Source: Neurospora tetrasperma FGSC 2508 (lineage: Eukaryota; Ascomycota; Sordariomycetes; Sordariales; Sordariaceae). From it: a stretch of DNA of 64,000 bases. This document shows, piece after piece, positions 12,370 through 24,764 of this stretch. The translations under genes and the position numbers were made by a program. The DNA lies in the NCBI RefSeq assembly GCF_000213175.1, contig NW_009799179.1, positions 7,301,981-7,365,980 on the forward strand, written 5' to 3'. Every line of letters begins with the position of its first letter. Position 1 is the first letter of the stretch. The notes beneath the pieces are model-generated. The model did not search any database and was not told where the DNA came from. It was given only the letters and a program-made list of their open reading frames with translations.

Positions 12370-14029
12370 AGCCGAGAAATGGCATGTCCAGATATGAACA
12401 GAGCACCACCGTTGATATCGGCTGTGATTTGCCACAATGGAGAGCGTCTGACCTCGCGCTCGGGACCCTGGGGCCTGGATAATACTTGATCGTGGGCTGT
12501 TGCGATCAAGGTGTACAAACGGTGTACTTGAACATATGGCCAACAAAGTTGCCCACTAACGACATACCCCTACGAAAATATCTGCTTTCGGCTGTCATGT
12601 TTCTCTTGGGAGTTTCTTCTTTATACTTTCTTCCTATACCCCAAGACTTTCAGCACCGCAGCCTCTGTGGCAACGTATAGAGCTAGACCTGTCGTTCGAT
12701 GGTGATCATCGATACTCCCCTGCTCTGCATCGGTTAGAGTAGCATCTCACGCTGAGCGTTCAAGATTCCTTCTATATCATAACTGGTACGGGAAATACCA
12801 CAGCGAAAGCAAATCAAGCAAAACAACATATTGTCCGTCCTTGATGTTGACTGTACCAGTGCTTTGGCCAGACTCGAAACTTGATGAAGACCCATGGGTG
12901 GTCTCAATCATATAATGTCACAACTAGGGCGTATTGTGACTTGTTCAACAAGGAGCCGTGAACGGGAAAGTTACGGAGGGATGTACGCATCGATGGGAAC
13001 AAAGGCTAGGCGAGTCTAAGAGTATAGCGGGGTGGTCATACTTCGATGTGAGGTAATAATGTAAGTCAGAGTAGTAGAATGGGTGTGAGAGCTTGAAGGT
13101 TGTTCAATGGGAGCATCTACTGGTATGCAGTGCCTCTCGGTGCAGTCGTAATAAATTAGGGCTAAAGGTGTGACACGCTGTGTAAGACGTAAGTGAGAAC
13201 ACACGCAGCTTCCTTCTTTGTCATTGCTAGATATTTTTTACTTCCTTACTGGTGCTATAGATTTCGCATCTTTCGAGAAAATGAGTGTGATGCTGAAGGA
13301 TCAGAGACGAGTTACATGAGATGGAAGTATAGTTCCCAGAGATCGGGGTGGGTGGAGTTGAGACGGGGCAGAGCGCGGGACGGACCCGACAATGTGGATC
13401 TTCATCGGTGCGGAGCGGACTTGTTCAACTCGTGGGGCCCCACTTGTCCCGAGGCCGGATGGGGAGGTACCCGACCTACCTAGCGGAACTTTGTCGGTTC
13501 GGGCTCCAATGAACTCCTAACACTTTGGGAGTAACAAAAGATGAGGATGTCACAGAATTATCTTGTGTCACAATCCTATGCTTTTTTGCTGGCGTTACGA
13601 AAAATGAAGGACGAATCCGCGCTTCGTGGAGGTCTGATGTCAAAAAACATCGTTCTATCGGGGCGCCAAGATAGTACTCCACAATAAGAGAGTTCCCATC
13701 GATTCTTGCAAAACATCAATGGCCGTTCCTTTGTTCAACTAGATCTTGCATCATCCTCAAAATACGTACCGCATCCCCAGCTTAATTGGTCGACACGCCT
13801 CGATTTGATCTGGTACCTATCGACACTTTCGTCCTTTTTTTACTTTCTTTTTTTCCTGTTTGACACTGCGGCCGGCCTTCTCTTCATCCTTTCATCCAAC
13901 TTGAAGATTTTCATTAGCTCTCTCGATTTGAGATGAACATCGTCCCTTCCAACCAGCACTTCATATAAAATCATCTTTCACCACATCTGTGGTGTTCTCT
14001 CCCTCATCATCGGTCCTCAACTTTACAAC
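12370..14029. other. intergenic CDC25 to DRN1
   Basis: About 1.7 kb. The left part should be the CDC25 3' untranslated region. A T/C-rich block at about 13820-13860, just upstream of DRN1, resembles fungal core-promoter pyrimidine tracts. I see no coding or RNA gene. Confidence 0.45.
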
Positions 14030-15760
14030 ATGGCCGCTAAAATGTCAGTACGAAGCCAATTGCACTTTAACAACATCACCCATACTGACCAAATCAGCTT
14101 CGTTTTCGGTAGCATCAACGGTCAGCTCCAGTCTGCGTTCAGCAAACTATCGACGTTGCACGCCAAGAATGTTTTCAGCTTCGCAATTGTCACTGGTAAT
14201 TTATATGGTGAAGGCCAAGATGATGATCAGCTCACTGCCCTTCTAGCCGGCAAAATTCAGATTCCGTGCCCGACCTACTTCACTGTCGGGACAGTCCCAC
14301 TACCCGCACAAGTCATTGAGCGAATCGAAAAGGATGAGGAGATCGCACCAAATCTTCATTACCTGGGCAAGCGGAGCGTTACCAAGACCTCGGAAGGTGT
14401 TCGGATTGTTACTCTGGGTGGATTGCTTGATCCTGCCGTCGTCGCGGGTCAGTCCAAGGAACAGTATCTGCCCTTCCACACCGAAGGTGACATCAAGTCT
14501 TTGCGCGGCGCCAACAATGGCGACATTCTCCTCACCACAGTGTGGCCATCCGATGTATGGAAGAACAGCGCGAAAGCACGAGAGCAGAACCTTACCACGG
14601 AAGCCATTTCTTCCAGCCAGGCAATCGCCGACCTTTGCGCCCATCTCAAGCCCCGCTATCATTTCACCATGTCTCCGGACAACTTCGCATTTGAGCGCGA
14701 GCCCTTTTTTCCCGAATCAAGAGGAGAGGAGGATAAGGACAAGGGACTGGACGTGACACGGTTTATTTCACTTGCTCCATGGGCCAACACGGCCAGGGCG
14801 AAGTCGATGTACGCTTTCACCCTTAACAGAGAAACGGTCGTGTCGCCTCCCGTAGGAAGCACCCTCACGCCCTTTTATAAGCCAGCTGCCGCTGCACAGA
14901 AACGTACAGCTGACGAAGCCGGCTTTTCGCGCTTCGCAAACGGAAATCACGAGGGCGACCGCAGGCGTCGCAAGCACCAGCGACGCGAACGCTCTCCTCC
15001 ACCCGGACCGGAAAGGTGTTTCTTTTGCTTGTCGAACCCCAATCTGCCCACGCACATGATCTGCAGCATCGGCGAGGAGGCATATCTTGCAACTGCGAAG
15101 GGGCCCCTACCTTCCGCTGAAACATTCAAGTCGCAGGGTCTTGACTTCCCAGGTCATCTCATCATTACGCCCACCCCGCACATCCCTTCTTTGAACGTCG
15201 CGGCTCTTGCCGACAGCGGCGAAGATGTCAAGAAAACCTTCAAGGAGATGACGCGCTTCCGCGAGTCGCTGCAGGGCATGGTTTCGAAGCAGTCCAAGGG
15301 AAAGCTCGGTGCCGTTACCTGGGAGATCAACCGCGCGAGGAATATTCACGTCCACTGGCAATTCATGCCGGTGCCTGTGGAGATGGTTCGCAAGGGGTTG
15401 GTGGAGGCCGGTTTTCAGATCTTGGCGAAGGATACTAATATAGGAAAGTTTATTTCGAAGGAATTTCAGACGGCCGATGAGGTTCCTGGCGACTATCTCC
15501 GTGTTTGGATCTGGGCAGAGGAGGAGGGCGACGCGGAAAAGGGTGGCGCAGAGGGCGGCCAGGTGATCTCCAAGACCCTGCTGCTGCAGATTGATGAGAA
15601 TGTTCGCTTTGACCTTCAGTTTCCCCGCAAGGTCATGGCGAAGCTGCTCGGTGAGGAAGGCAGGGTTATTTGGCAGGATGTTGGTCAGTCAGTGGAGGAG
15701 GAGTCGAAGGATGTTGCGGCGTTCAGAGCGGCTTTCAAGGAATGGGATTTTACGCTCTAA
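14030..15760 (+). CDS. DRN1: Drn1/CWF19-like (CwfJ domain) lariat-debranching cofactor
   Basis: The predicted spliced product is about 558 residues from exons 14030-14043 and 14098-15760. The 54-nt intron (donor gtcagt, branch CTGAC, acceptor cag) joins MAAKI to FVFGSINGQL, which restores the start expected for this family. The first part is a metallophosphatase-like fold related to the Dbr1 N-terminus (FAIVTGNLY...). From about residue 312 the CwfJ C-terminal domain 1 starts with CFFCLSNPNLPTHM, and the HVHWQF motif of the HIT-like domain follows near residue 425. Family members interact with Dbr1 and spliceosomal proteins in turnover of intron lariats. The intron is a multiple of three with no stop, so retention would add 18 residues without a frameshift. 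Confidence 0.92.
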   Translation: MAAKMSVRSQLHFNNITHTDQISFVFGSINGQLQSAFSKLSTLHAKNVFSFAIVTGNLYGEGQDDDQLTALLAGKIQIPCPTYFTVGTVPLPAQVIERIEKDEEIAPNLHYLGKRSVTKTSEGVRIVTLGGLLDPAVVAGQSKEQYLPFHTEGDIKSLRGANNGDILLTTVWPSDVWKNSAKAREQNLTTEAISSSQAIADLCAHLKPRYHFTMSPDNFAFEREPFFPESRGEEDKDKGLDVTRFISLAPWANTARAKSMYAFTLNRETVVSPPVGSTLTPFYKPAAAAQKRTADEAGFSRFANGNHEGDRRRRKHQRRERSPPPGPERCFFCLSNPNLPTHMICSIGEEAYLATAKGPLPSAETFKSQGLDFPGHLIITPTPHIPSLNVAALADSGEDVKKTFKEMTRFRESLQGMVSKQSKGKLGAVTWEINRARNIHVHWQFMPVPVEMVRKGLVEAGFQILAKDTNIGKFISKEFQTADEVPGDYLRVWIWAEEEGDAEKGGAEGGQVISKTLLLQIDENVRFDLQFPRKVMAKLLGEEGRVIWQDVGQSVEEESKDVAAFRAAFKEWDFTL

Positions 15761-16376
15761 CTGGGACCCAGACGTGAGGAATGGTACAGGTGGGGATCTG
15801 GTAGGTTGTCGCGGCCTTGAGGCTTGTGGCAGACATGGAGTGGATTCAATGGGATCGATCGTTGTTGTCAATCTCATGGGTAGTTGTTCACATTTCTCAC
15901 CAACAATTTGACCTGGAGTCCCGAGGACATATTTCTCCACAGGAAGGCCTTGGTATTTCTGGATGTCTTCGTTCATTGGCTTGAAAAAGCATATTCAGAG
16001 CACATGCTACGCTTGTATTCAAGGAGAAAACTATGAGCTCTTCGTATTGCCGGAGCGTAAGCATATCTCTTAGAGACATATTTGCTGGATATGCACTTAG
16101 TAGTAGATTCATATCAATGCATATGAGCATCCTTGCCGACCCCCGCAAGACACAACGCTCCGCTCTTATCAGTCAGCTTATCGTAAGGTAGTTCCACCCT
16201 GGCAGCACCCTGGCCAAAAAATTTCCAGGCGGGTTGCTGTGCCGGTCTGTCACAGTGTCACTGTCTGTTCTGTTTCGCCTTTGCCATTTTGCTCGCCGCG
16301 TGCGAAGCATCACCAAACTTCGAACCCACGGTCCGCCTCCTCGACCAGCGACAATACCGCAGGACCGTTGCCCACG
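15761..16376. other. intergenic DRN1 to UTP20
   Basis: About 600 nt, comprising the DRN1 3' end and the UTP20 promoter. No coding or RNA feature was recognised. Confidence 0.5.
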
Positions 16377-19300
16377 ATGCCGTCCACCACGTCAGGACGT
16401 ATCGTCAAATCCCAGAGGGGGGTGAAAAAGACCCCCCATCAAAAGAACCACCGATGGGAGTCTTTCAGCACCAAGATCTCCAAACTCCATTCGCTCGACC
16501 CGCTGCGCAAAGTTCGCCGTCACGATCTCGAAGCCGAAGACCTCGATGCCACCACATCCTACCTGCGCAATGGTCTCGACAAATGGTCTGAACTCAACAT
16601 CTCGCGAGCCTACGTTCACTTCCGGAGACAGGTCACGTCGTTGACCGGCTCCCTGGCCCAGATCCTCTACCATGAGGACAAGATTATGGACCTCTTGGTC
16701 GAACACACAGAGAAGCACAACAAGGAAACCCTCGAACCATTGTTGGACCTCATCACCGCCTTCGCCCACGACTTGGGCGCGCGCTTTGAGAAGCACTACC
16801 CACGAGCTCTACGCCTGATTGTTGACCTCGCCAGCAAGGTGCACGACGTGGAGGTCATCGAGTGGACATTCGCCGCGCTGGCCTTCCTTTTCAAATACCT
16901 TTCGAGACTCTTAGTTCCCGATCTGCGCCCGACATATGACACAGTTGCTCCCCTGATGGGCAAGGCTAGACAGCCCGGCCATATCGCCAGATTCGCCGCC
17001 GAGGCCATGAGCTTCCTGATCAAGAAGGCCGCCGCCCCAAGCCATAAGCAGACGGCGCTACCCTTGATTGTGCAGCACGTACGGGACGATCTCTACAGTA
17101 TGCATGGGACGAAGCAATTTGGTCTCTACAGTCAGGGAATCATGGTCATGTTCGCGGAGGCCATCAAGGGCGCTGGAAACTCGCTACACTCGACAGGACC
17201 TGACGTTATGACAGCTTTGGCGAAGGCTGTACCCGACGAGGAGCTCGATCTTACATCGGAGAAACCGACGATCTGGACTGACGTCTGCTGCGGCGTGCTT
17301 ACTTCGACCATTCATCACTCGACACCTGAGACGTTTGTACCAGTTGAAACAAGGATTTTTGAGGATGCGGCGGCCACACAACGACCAATCCTTTTTGTCC
17401 AGCTCCTCGGCTTTGCTGCCGGTGTTCGCCAGGGAATACGGATCAACGATTGGGCGCTCCTAGTTAAAACTTTGGGTCAACTACTCACGTCCCTATCGAC
17501 CTATAAGGACAACGCGGAGTTCATGAACTCGCCACGGCTATGGCAACGCGTAATGGTGAATGCGGCTATCATTTGGGCACAGGCACCTATCGATGCCCTC
17601 CTTCCCTCGTTGTCGAGCTTTAACAGCGCCATGACCAAAGAGCCACTTATGAGATGGTATATCCCATTTTGCTCTTACTTGGCCGACTTAAACCCCGATC
17701 GCTTCCGAGGACTTTTCCAGAAGGATTTCCAAAAGTAAGTCTTTTTTTTTTCTTATCCTCCTCCATTAGACGGTAATATCTAACATCCTACAGATTTATT
17801 GTAGCACATTGGTCAGACGCTGCCAATGAAGATTTGCTTTGTGTTCTAATACCGCATATGATCGAGGCGGGTGGTCTTCCTAGCCCTCATGCGAAGGAGA
17901 GTTTCCCTCTGCCACAATCATGGCAGGACCAGAGTGTGAGCAAGTTTGTCCGACTCGAAGATACTCCTTTCCCCGAGAGCGGTGGCTTTGGCAAGGACCG
18001 CGAAACCTGGAAGGAAAAGTGTTTGCCAATCTACTCTGGTCTCCTGCGCGTGTTGGAGTCCACTTCGGTACACCCCTCCACGAATGCTCGGATAGCAGAA
18101 GTCTTGCTTAAGAAGCTCAAACTCGCTCTCCGGCCGTCTTCATCCCTCCCGACGGACGAGGCCAACTTCATCGTCAGTGATGGGTTCCGTGCCTACCTGA
18201 GAATGTGTGCGGCCGCGGGGTCTGTCGATCTCAGCCTTGCTCCGCTGCTCAGAGCCGCTGCGCCGAGATTCTGCCGTCTGCCGAAGTTCCTTGAGGCCTT
18301 GCTGGACTATGAGCAGGAACTGAACCGAAAGTCTCAGAGCTCGCCAGAAGCTAATAACGGCCGGGGCAACAGCCCGCAAGAGGAGGATCCTTTGGTGAAG
18401 TCTCTCATCAAGAACCTTGCTTCTACATCACACCATCTTCGACTTGTTTCTTTGCGGATTCTCGACGTCCTGGAGACGACCCCTGATTCGAACGCAGCTT
18501 TGTCGACAATGATCCAAGTAGAAGAACTTCCCTTGAATATGCAAAGCGTCCGCGCTATCGCTGTGCATCTACGAAAACTCGGTCAAATCTATCATCACAT
18601 CGAGGAGAGCTCATGGCTGGTCCAAGCTATCCCGTCCTTCCTTTTTGGCCTTACAACGATACAACTTTCGCCCGTCTGGGATGATGCAGTGGAAGCCATG
18701 AAGAAAATTTCGGAAACCAAGCATGGTGAGGAGATTGTTGCCGAGCTGGCCTTTGAGTGGCTTGAGGTGCCGTCCCCTCGCTGGACAGGCCCCTTTGAGC
18801 CCCCTACCGATAATCACCGCAAAGCCATGACGGATTTCGAGTGTACTGGCCTCATGGGACTGCAGGAGGTTGCAGACGACACGGGCAAGGTGGTCAGCGA
18901 GTTGTCGCAAAAGCTTCTCAGCACTTTCGAAGAGGGACAAAAGGCGGTGGAACTTCGCTCGGATCGCGCACGCAGCAAAGCTCTCAAGGTGTTCACTGCT
19001 CTTCCTAGTTCTGCTGAAAAGCGCTCGAGGAAGATCGTCCCGTACCTTCTGTCCTTCACGGAAGAAGGCCAGACTCCGGCTGCCGAGGAGAACGAGGATC
19101 AGCCCTTTTCCGAGGAAGACGGAAGCTGGTCGCTGCAAGACAGGAAGGCCCTTGTGGGTGTCTTCTCCCACTTCGGCAACCCCAAGGTGCTTTGGCAAAG
19201 CCAAAGGGTTTACAATGCGCTCTTGAAGCTGCTGGCCAATGGTGATATCGAGCTTCAGAAAATGGCGCTCAAGGCAATTCTGGCGTGGAAGAGCGATGCC

Positions 19301-22300
19301 ATCAAGCCGTATCAGGAACATCTGGAGTATCTTCTTGACGAAGCGCGCTTCAAGAACGAACTCACTGTTCTTTTCCAGGGTGACAACAAGATCCGCCCTG
19401 AGCATCGCGCTGAATTGATGCCAGTTCTCCTTCGCTTGTTGTATGGCCGAACCATCTCCAAGAAGGGCGCGGTAAGCGGACGTCATGGTCTCCATAACAC
19501 ACGTTTGGCCGTTATTAGACAGCTGGATGTGGTGGACATGGGCAAGTTCTTGGATATCGCCCTTGGCGAGCTCCGCAGTATCCGTATCCTGGATGGCGAT
19601 GTTGTCCGGGAAAGCACCTTTGCCGAAGAGCTGATTCCAGTGCGCAAGCAAGTCGGTCTGCTGAACATGGTCGAGGCGATCATCAATGAACTCGGAACTG
19701 CTGTTGTTTCGTATATGGACGCGCTTGTCAATGCTGTCCTGTTCTGTTTGATTACAGCGTGCAGAAACCTGGGAGCCGCCTCTGAGGATCCCGAGGAGGC
19801 GGAGCCGGTACAGAATGCTTCATTGTACAAGGTGGTGCGGACCACTGGTCTCAAGTGTCTTTGCAAACTGTTCCAGAACGCGCAGACCTTTGACTGGACA
19901 CCGTATGAGAATGTGATCGTGAAGGAAACCGTCAGCCCTCGCATTGAAAAGCTCCCAGCCGAGACTACTCAGGGTGTTTCTGGCGTGTGGAGGCTCCTGT
20001 CGACCTGGGCCGTTCTGCCCAAGGCGGCCTTGTTCCTTAACATCGACAAGCGCATCCTTCCGAAGGTCATCGAGAGTCTTGGTATTGAGAAGGGCAAGGA
20101 CGAGGTCAAGGTCCATGCGCTAGAGATTCTCAAGAGCCTCATCGGTCTGGCTCAAGCCCCTGCGGCCGTATCCGAATACAATGAGCTCATTAAGGATGAG
20201 CTTTTAACGCCGAATATCAATCTTATGCTCAAGGAGATCGGCGGTCTTCTCCGTGATCAGACTGACATTGGAAAGGATCTCCTCGGCACTGCCGTCGATA
20301 CTGTTGTTCTCCTTGCGCCAATTGTTGATAGCTCCTCCGCCAGTGTTCAGGATATGGTGGACATTGCTACCTACTTGCTCAACCAGCCAGCACGTCGCGT
20401 CAGCCCCAAGGTCAAGGGATCCATCTTGCTGATCCTCAAACAGTTTCTCGTTCTGGAAGACATTCAGACAAATGGGGAGCTGAAGAAGAGAGTTTACAGC
20501 ACCCTCGCTGGGCTCTTCGGATACTTCAAGGATAGACAGAACAGACAGACGCTTGCCGACGTCTTACTTGTGTTTGCCTCCATGGAGCCGTGGACTCAGG
20601 AAGTGGCAGATATCTGCCGTGACTTGAACTCGTACAATGTGAAGAGGCTGGACGAGCCGGACTACAACACCCGACTTACTGCTTTTAACCGCATCTCTGG
20701 CGAACGCGAGACCCCCTTCACGATTGACGAGTGGATGCCGTTGCTGCATAACCTCTTGTTCTATATCAACCAGGACGAGGAGTTTGGTGTGCTGTCCACC
20801 AACGCTGCTGACGGACTGTGCAAGTTCATCAGGGCGGCTGAGGCAGCCTGGGCAGGACCTCAACAAGATGCGTATACTAGCATTATGTCCGATATCATCC
20901 TGCCTGCCATTTATGCTGGGTCTAGAGAAGCCTCGGAGACTGTCCGCCGTGAGGTGGTGCGTGTCTTTGGATACTTGGTCGCTCATCTCCCATCCTGGGA
21001 CCAGGTGTCTGACTTGACTTTACTGGTCCCTGCATCTGATGAGGCAGACAAGGCGTTCTTCTTCCATATCATGAGTCCTGCCATCGCCAGACAGCTGCAG
21101 GCTCTGCGTCTGTTGGAAGCGGCTAATGAGAAGAGCGAGTTCCGGTCGAAGCACATCAGCCAGTTCTTCATTCCGCTTCTTGAACACTTCATCTTCGGTC
21201 AGACGGAAGGAGGTGATGATCACGGGCTTAGCGCGCAGACCATCGCCGCCATTGCTGGGTTGACTGCCTCATTGGACTGGCAGCAATACCGCACTATTCT
21301 GCGTCGTTTCGTCTCATACATTGAGTCAAAGCCTGAATGGCAGAAGCGGGTGATCCGCCTCCTTGAGAAGGAGATTGATGTGTTGCGCGCCGCTCACACG
21401 CAAAGGCCTAATGCCGATGCCATGGAGGTTGATGGTGTTGAGGCTCCCAAGCTTCGCAGACTTGCCAAGACCATTCCTGATCAGGAGAAGCTTAGCGCTG
21501 AGATTGTGAACAACTTCCTGCCTATTCCTATCAAGCACCTCCATGAAAAGGATGAAGCCACGGTCAGCACCAGAGTTCCGGTTGGTGTAATCATTGCTAA
21601 GCTTGCCACCCTTCTTCCCGAGCCGCTGCTCAATGAGAAGCTGCCCGGTGTGCTTACCGATATCTGCCATATCCTCAGGAGCAAGGCGTGGGATGCTCGC
21701 GAGATGGCTCGCGATACTCTTTCCAAGATTGCGGTCATTCTGGGCCCCGAAAGGTTTGAGTTCATCCTCAAGGAACTGCGCGGCGCTCTTAGCAAGGGTC
21801 CCCAGCTGCACGTCTTGTCTTATACCCTTCATTCCATGCTGTTGGCTGTCATCCCCACTTTCAAGCAAGGCGATCTCGACTACTGCCTCTCTGCCATCAT
21901 GGCGGTCATCATGGATGATATTTTTGGTGCTACGGGTCAAGAGAAGGATGCTGAGGATTATGTCAGCAAAATGAAGGAGGTGAAAAGCAGCAAGAGTCAA
22001 GACTCCATGGAGCTGATTGCCAAGACGGCGTCTATCACACGCCTCAGCGACCTTACCATGCCCTTGCAGGCGCTGTTGCTCGAGAAGCTTGATATTAGGA
22101 CAGCTCGCAAGATAGACGAGCTTCTTACCCGCATCACCAAGGGCCTCTTGGAGAACCCAGCGGCTGCCTCACAAGAGATCCTTGTGTTCTGCTATGAAGT
22201 CATGCAGGAAGTGTACAAGGCTCAGAAGCCAGAGGATGCGCCCAAGATGGATCCCCGCCTGAAGAGATACATCGTCCAGAAGGCCGCCAAGAGGGCTGAT

Positions 22301-24316
22301 GGAGGGATTACCGCCAAGTATACGTTTAAGCTCATCAAATTCGCCATCGACATCCTTCGTGCTGTTCTCAAGAAGCACGATAACCTCCGCACAGCCAACA
22401 ACATTGCCGGATTCATGCCTCTGCTCGGTGATGCTGTCTTGTCGATCGAGGAAGAAGTCAAGGTTGCGGCCTTCAGGCTGCTCACCGTCATCGCCAAGGT
22501 TCCCTTCAAGAATGGCGAATCCACTGCCCTCTACAAGGTGGCTATCAAGGAAGGCATCAAGTCCATGTCCCTGTCTCCCTCAACCGCGTCTGAGCTTGCG
22601 CAGGCAGCGTTGAAGCTCATCTCTGTCGTCCTCAGAGACAGGCGTGAGATTCCCATCAAGGAGGCCGCCCTCGATATGCTGCTTAGCAAGTTGAAGGATG
22701 ACTTGACTGAGCCTCTCTACCGCCATGTCACCTTCAACTTCCTTCGCTCAGTGCTTGATCGTAAGATGGAAACGGCCTCAGTCTATGACACTCTCGACCA
22801 CGTCGGTACTATCATGATCACCAACGACGACAAGGACACTCGGGATCTGGCTCGCGGTGCTTTCTTCCAGTTCCTCCGCGAATATCCCCAGAAGAGGAAC
22901 AGATGGGAAAAGCAGCTCAAGTTCATCGTGGCCAACCTTAAGTACGAGCGTGAGGGTGGCCGCTTGTCAGTCATGGAGGTTATCAATCTCTTGCTCAAAA
23001 AGACGTCTGACGACTTCATCCAGGAGGTGGCAGCGACATGCTTCATCCCCCTTGTGTTCGTCCTGGCCAATGATGACGGCGAGAAGTGCAGACTCGCTGC
23101 CGCAGAGCTGATCAAGGAAACCTTCCGCGTGGCAGACAAGGAGCGTCTTACCAAATTCATGACTCTGATGCGCAACTGGGCCGAGCAAAACGAGAACATG
23201 GCAGTGCTCAAGCTCGCAATTCAGGCATTCGGACTCTACTTTGAGGGTCGCGAACCCACCTCCAAGGACAAGAAGGATGTCAACCTTGTTGTCGACAAGA
23301 TTACCAAGGTCCTCGGTGATGAAGAGACCGTTCAGTCCAACTGGGAGCTTGTCGACACCAGTCTTACCACGGTCCAGACTCTAGTCGCCAAGCATCCCCA
23401 GAAGGTCTTGTCGCCTGCCTCTGATGTCTTGTGGACCGAGGTCCGCGACACTCTTGCTCACGAGAACCCCACCGTGAAGCTCACCGCGACCAGGCTTCTC
23501 AGCATGTACCTCGCGGACTTTGCCCAGAACGCCGGCCAGCAAGCCCAAGCACCTCTTCACGGTTCCAACGGGCGCGAGCTAAGCAAGGAAGAAATCAGCG
23601 ATCTCGTCCGCTTGGCACTCAGCACCTTCAACGTGCCCGAGGTTGACGAGCCGCTAGCTCACGAGGTCGTCCAGATCTTGCTCTTCCTAGGCAGCTACCT
23701 AGACGCCAAGAATACCGACGACGGGGCTGGTGCCGACGAGAAGGAAGACGAGTTGGAAGACGAGGCTGAAGACGAGGAGAATGGCATCCGCAAGAAGCAC
23801 AAGAAGCCAGTTGACATGGGCTACCTCTTTTACAAGCTCACCTCCATTATCCGCAAAGAACGCGCCGCCCGGCCCGAGATGCTCGTCTCCAAGCTCTCCG
23901 CCATGGACCTGCTCGAATCCTTCTGCTCGAAATCCGAGCCCTCCACTTTGCTTGGCTCCATCAAAACCATCATCCGCCCGCTTCGCAACCTGACCGACCC
24001 GTCCATCCCTGGCCCGTTCTCCTTGAACGACGTGTTCAAGACCCGCTACGAGTTGCTCAAGACGAAGGCCCTGTCGGTCCTGGATGTGCTGCAAAGAAAG
24101 CTGGGAAGCTCAGAGTATACTAGAGCGTTGTTGGCTGTGAATGAGGATATTCGCAAGAGGAGATCTGCTAGATCTAGTAAGAGGAAAATTGAGGCGATTA
24201 CGGCGCCGGAAAAGTATGGGATGGAGAAGAGGAAGAAGTTTGAAAAGAAGAAGGAGAAGAGGAAGGAAAAGGGGCGGGAGGCGAGGGATGCTAGGCACGC
24301 TTTTCATGCTAGTTAG
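16377..24316 (+). CDS. UTP20: UTP20, small-subunit processome component
   Basis: Two exons, 16377-17734 and 17794-24316, encode about 2626 residues, the normal giant size of UTP20. The ATG at 16377 precedes a basic tail (GRIVKSQRGVKKTPHQKNHRW) and the conserved FSTKISKLHSLDPLRKVRRHDL opening. The 59-nt intron has the branch taac and a phase-correct junction (DFQ-KFIVAHWSDAANEDLL). Almost the whole protein is HEAT-like helical repeats, with the DRIM (down-regulated in metastasis) homology in the middle. Near residue 2430 there is an acidic loop (DEKEDELEDEAEDEENG), and the protein ends in a strongly basic coiled tail rich in Lys, Glu and Arg (KKFEKKKEKRKEKGRE). The family is a U3 snoRNP-associated scaffold needed for early 18S rRNA processing in the nucleolus. 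It is convergent with PRE10. Confidence 0.96.
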
Positions 24317-24764
24317 AGGAGGGGGAGGTGATAGAGGTGTTATAGGAGGAGGAGGATCAAAAGAAATGGAATACCCGGTGGTCAGGTAATGTATGTTGTT
24401 GTTTGTTGCTGGGTCAAGGTTGGGAAAAGGTAGAATATCATCATATAATGGGAGTATTGAAGCATTTTCTGGTTGCTTATGGAAGCAACCTTTTTCAGTT
24501 GAACTTGCCTCGCAACATAAGACTACATGCTTCACTAGGTGATTTCCACACCCGCAAGATATATGATAGATCACTGCCTAAGACAAACCGTAGTGCATGA
24601 CATGCCATGATTTAGGCCGAATCCCAGATGGCAGTTACGGAGCTCTTATCACTTGTCAAGAAATCAAATCGCAGTCGTGCCTCATGGTTTAGAATTACAT
24701 GCTAAGCATCATCACTCCCGCCTCGTTCATTCGTCCATCAATAGCCCAGAGGTTAGGCCCTCCC
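24317..24764. other. convergent 3' region UTP20 / PRE10
   Basis: About 450 nt between two facing stop codons. The purine-rich run gaggagggggaggtg follows the UTP20 stop. No gene was seen. Confidence 0.5.
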
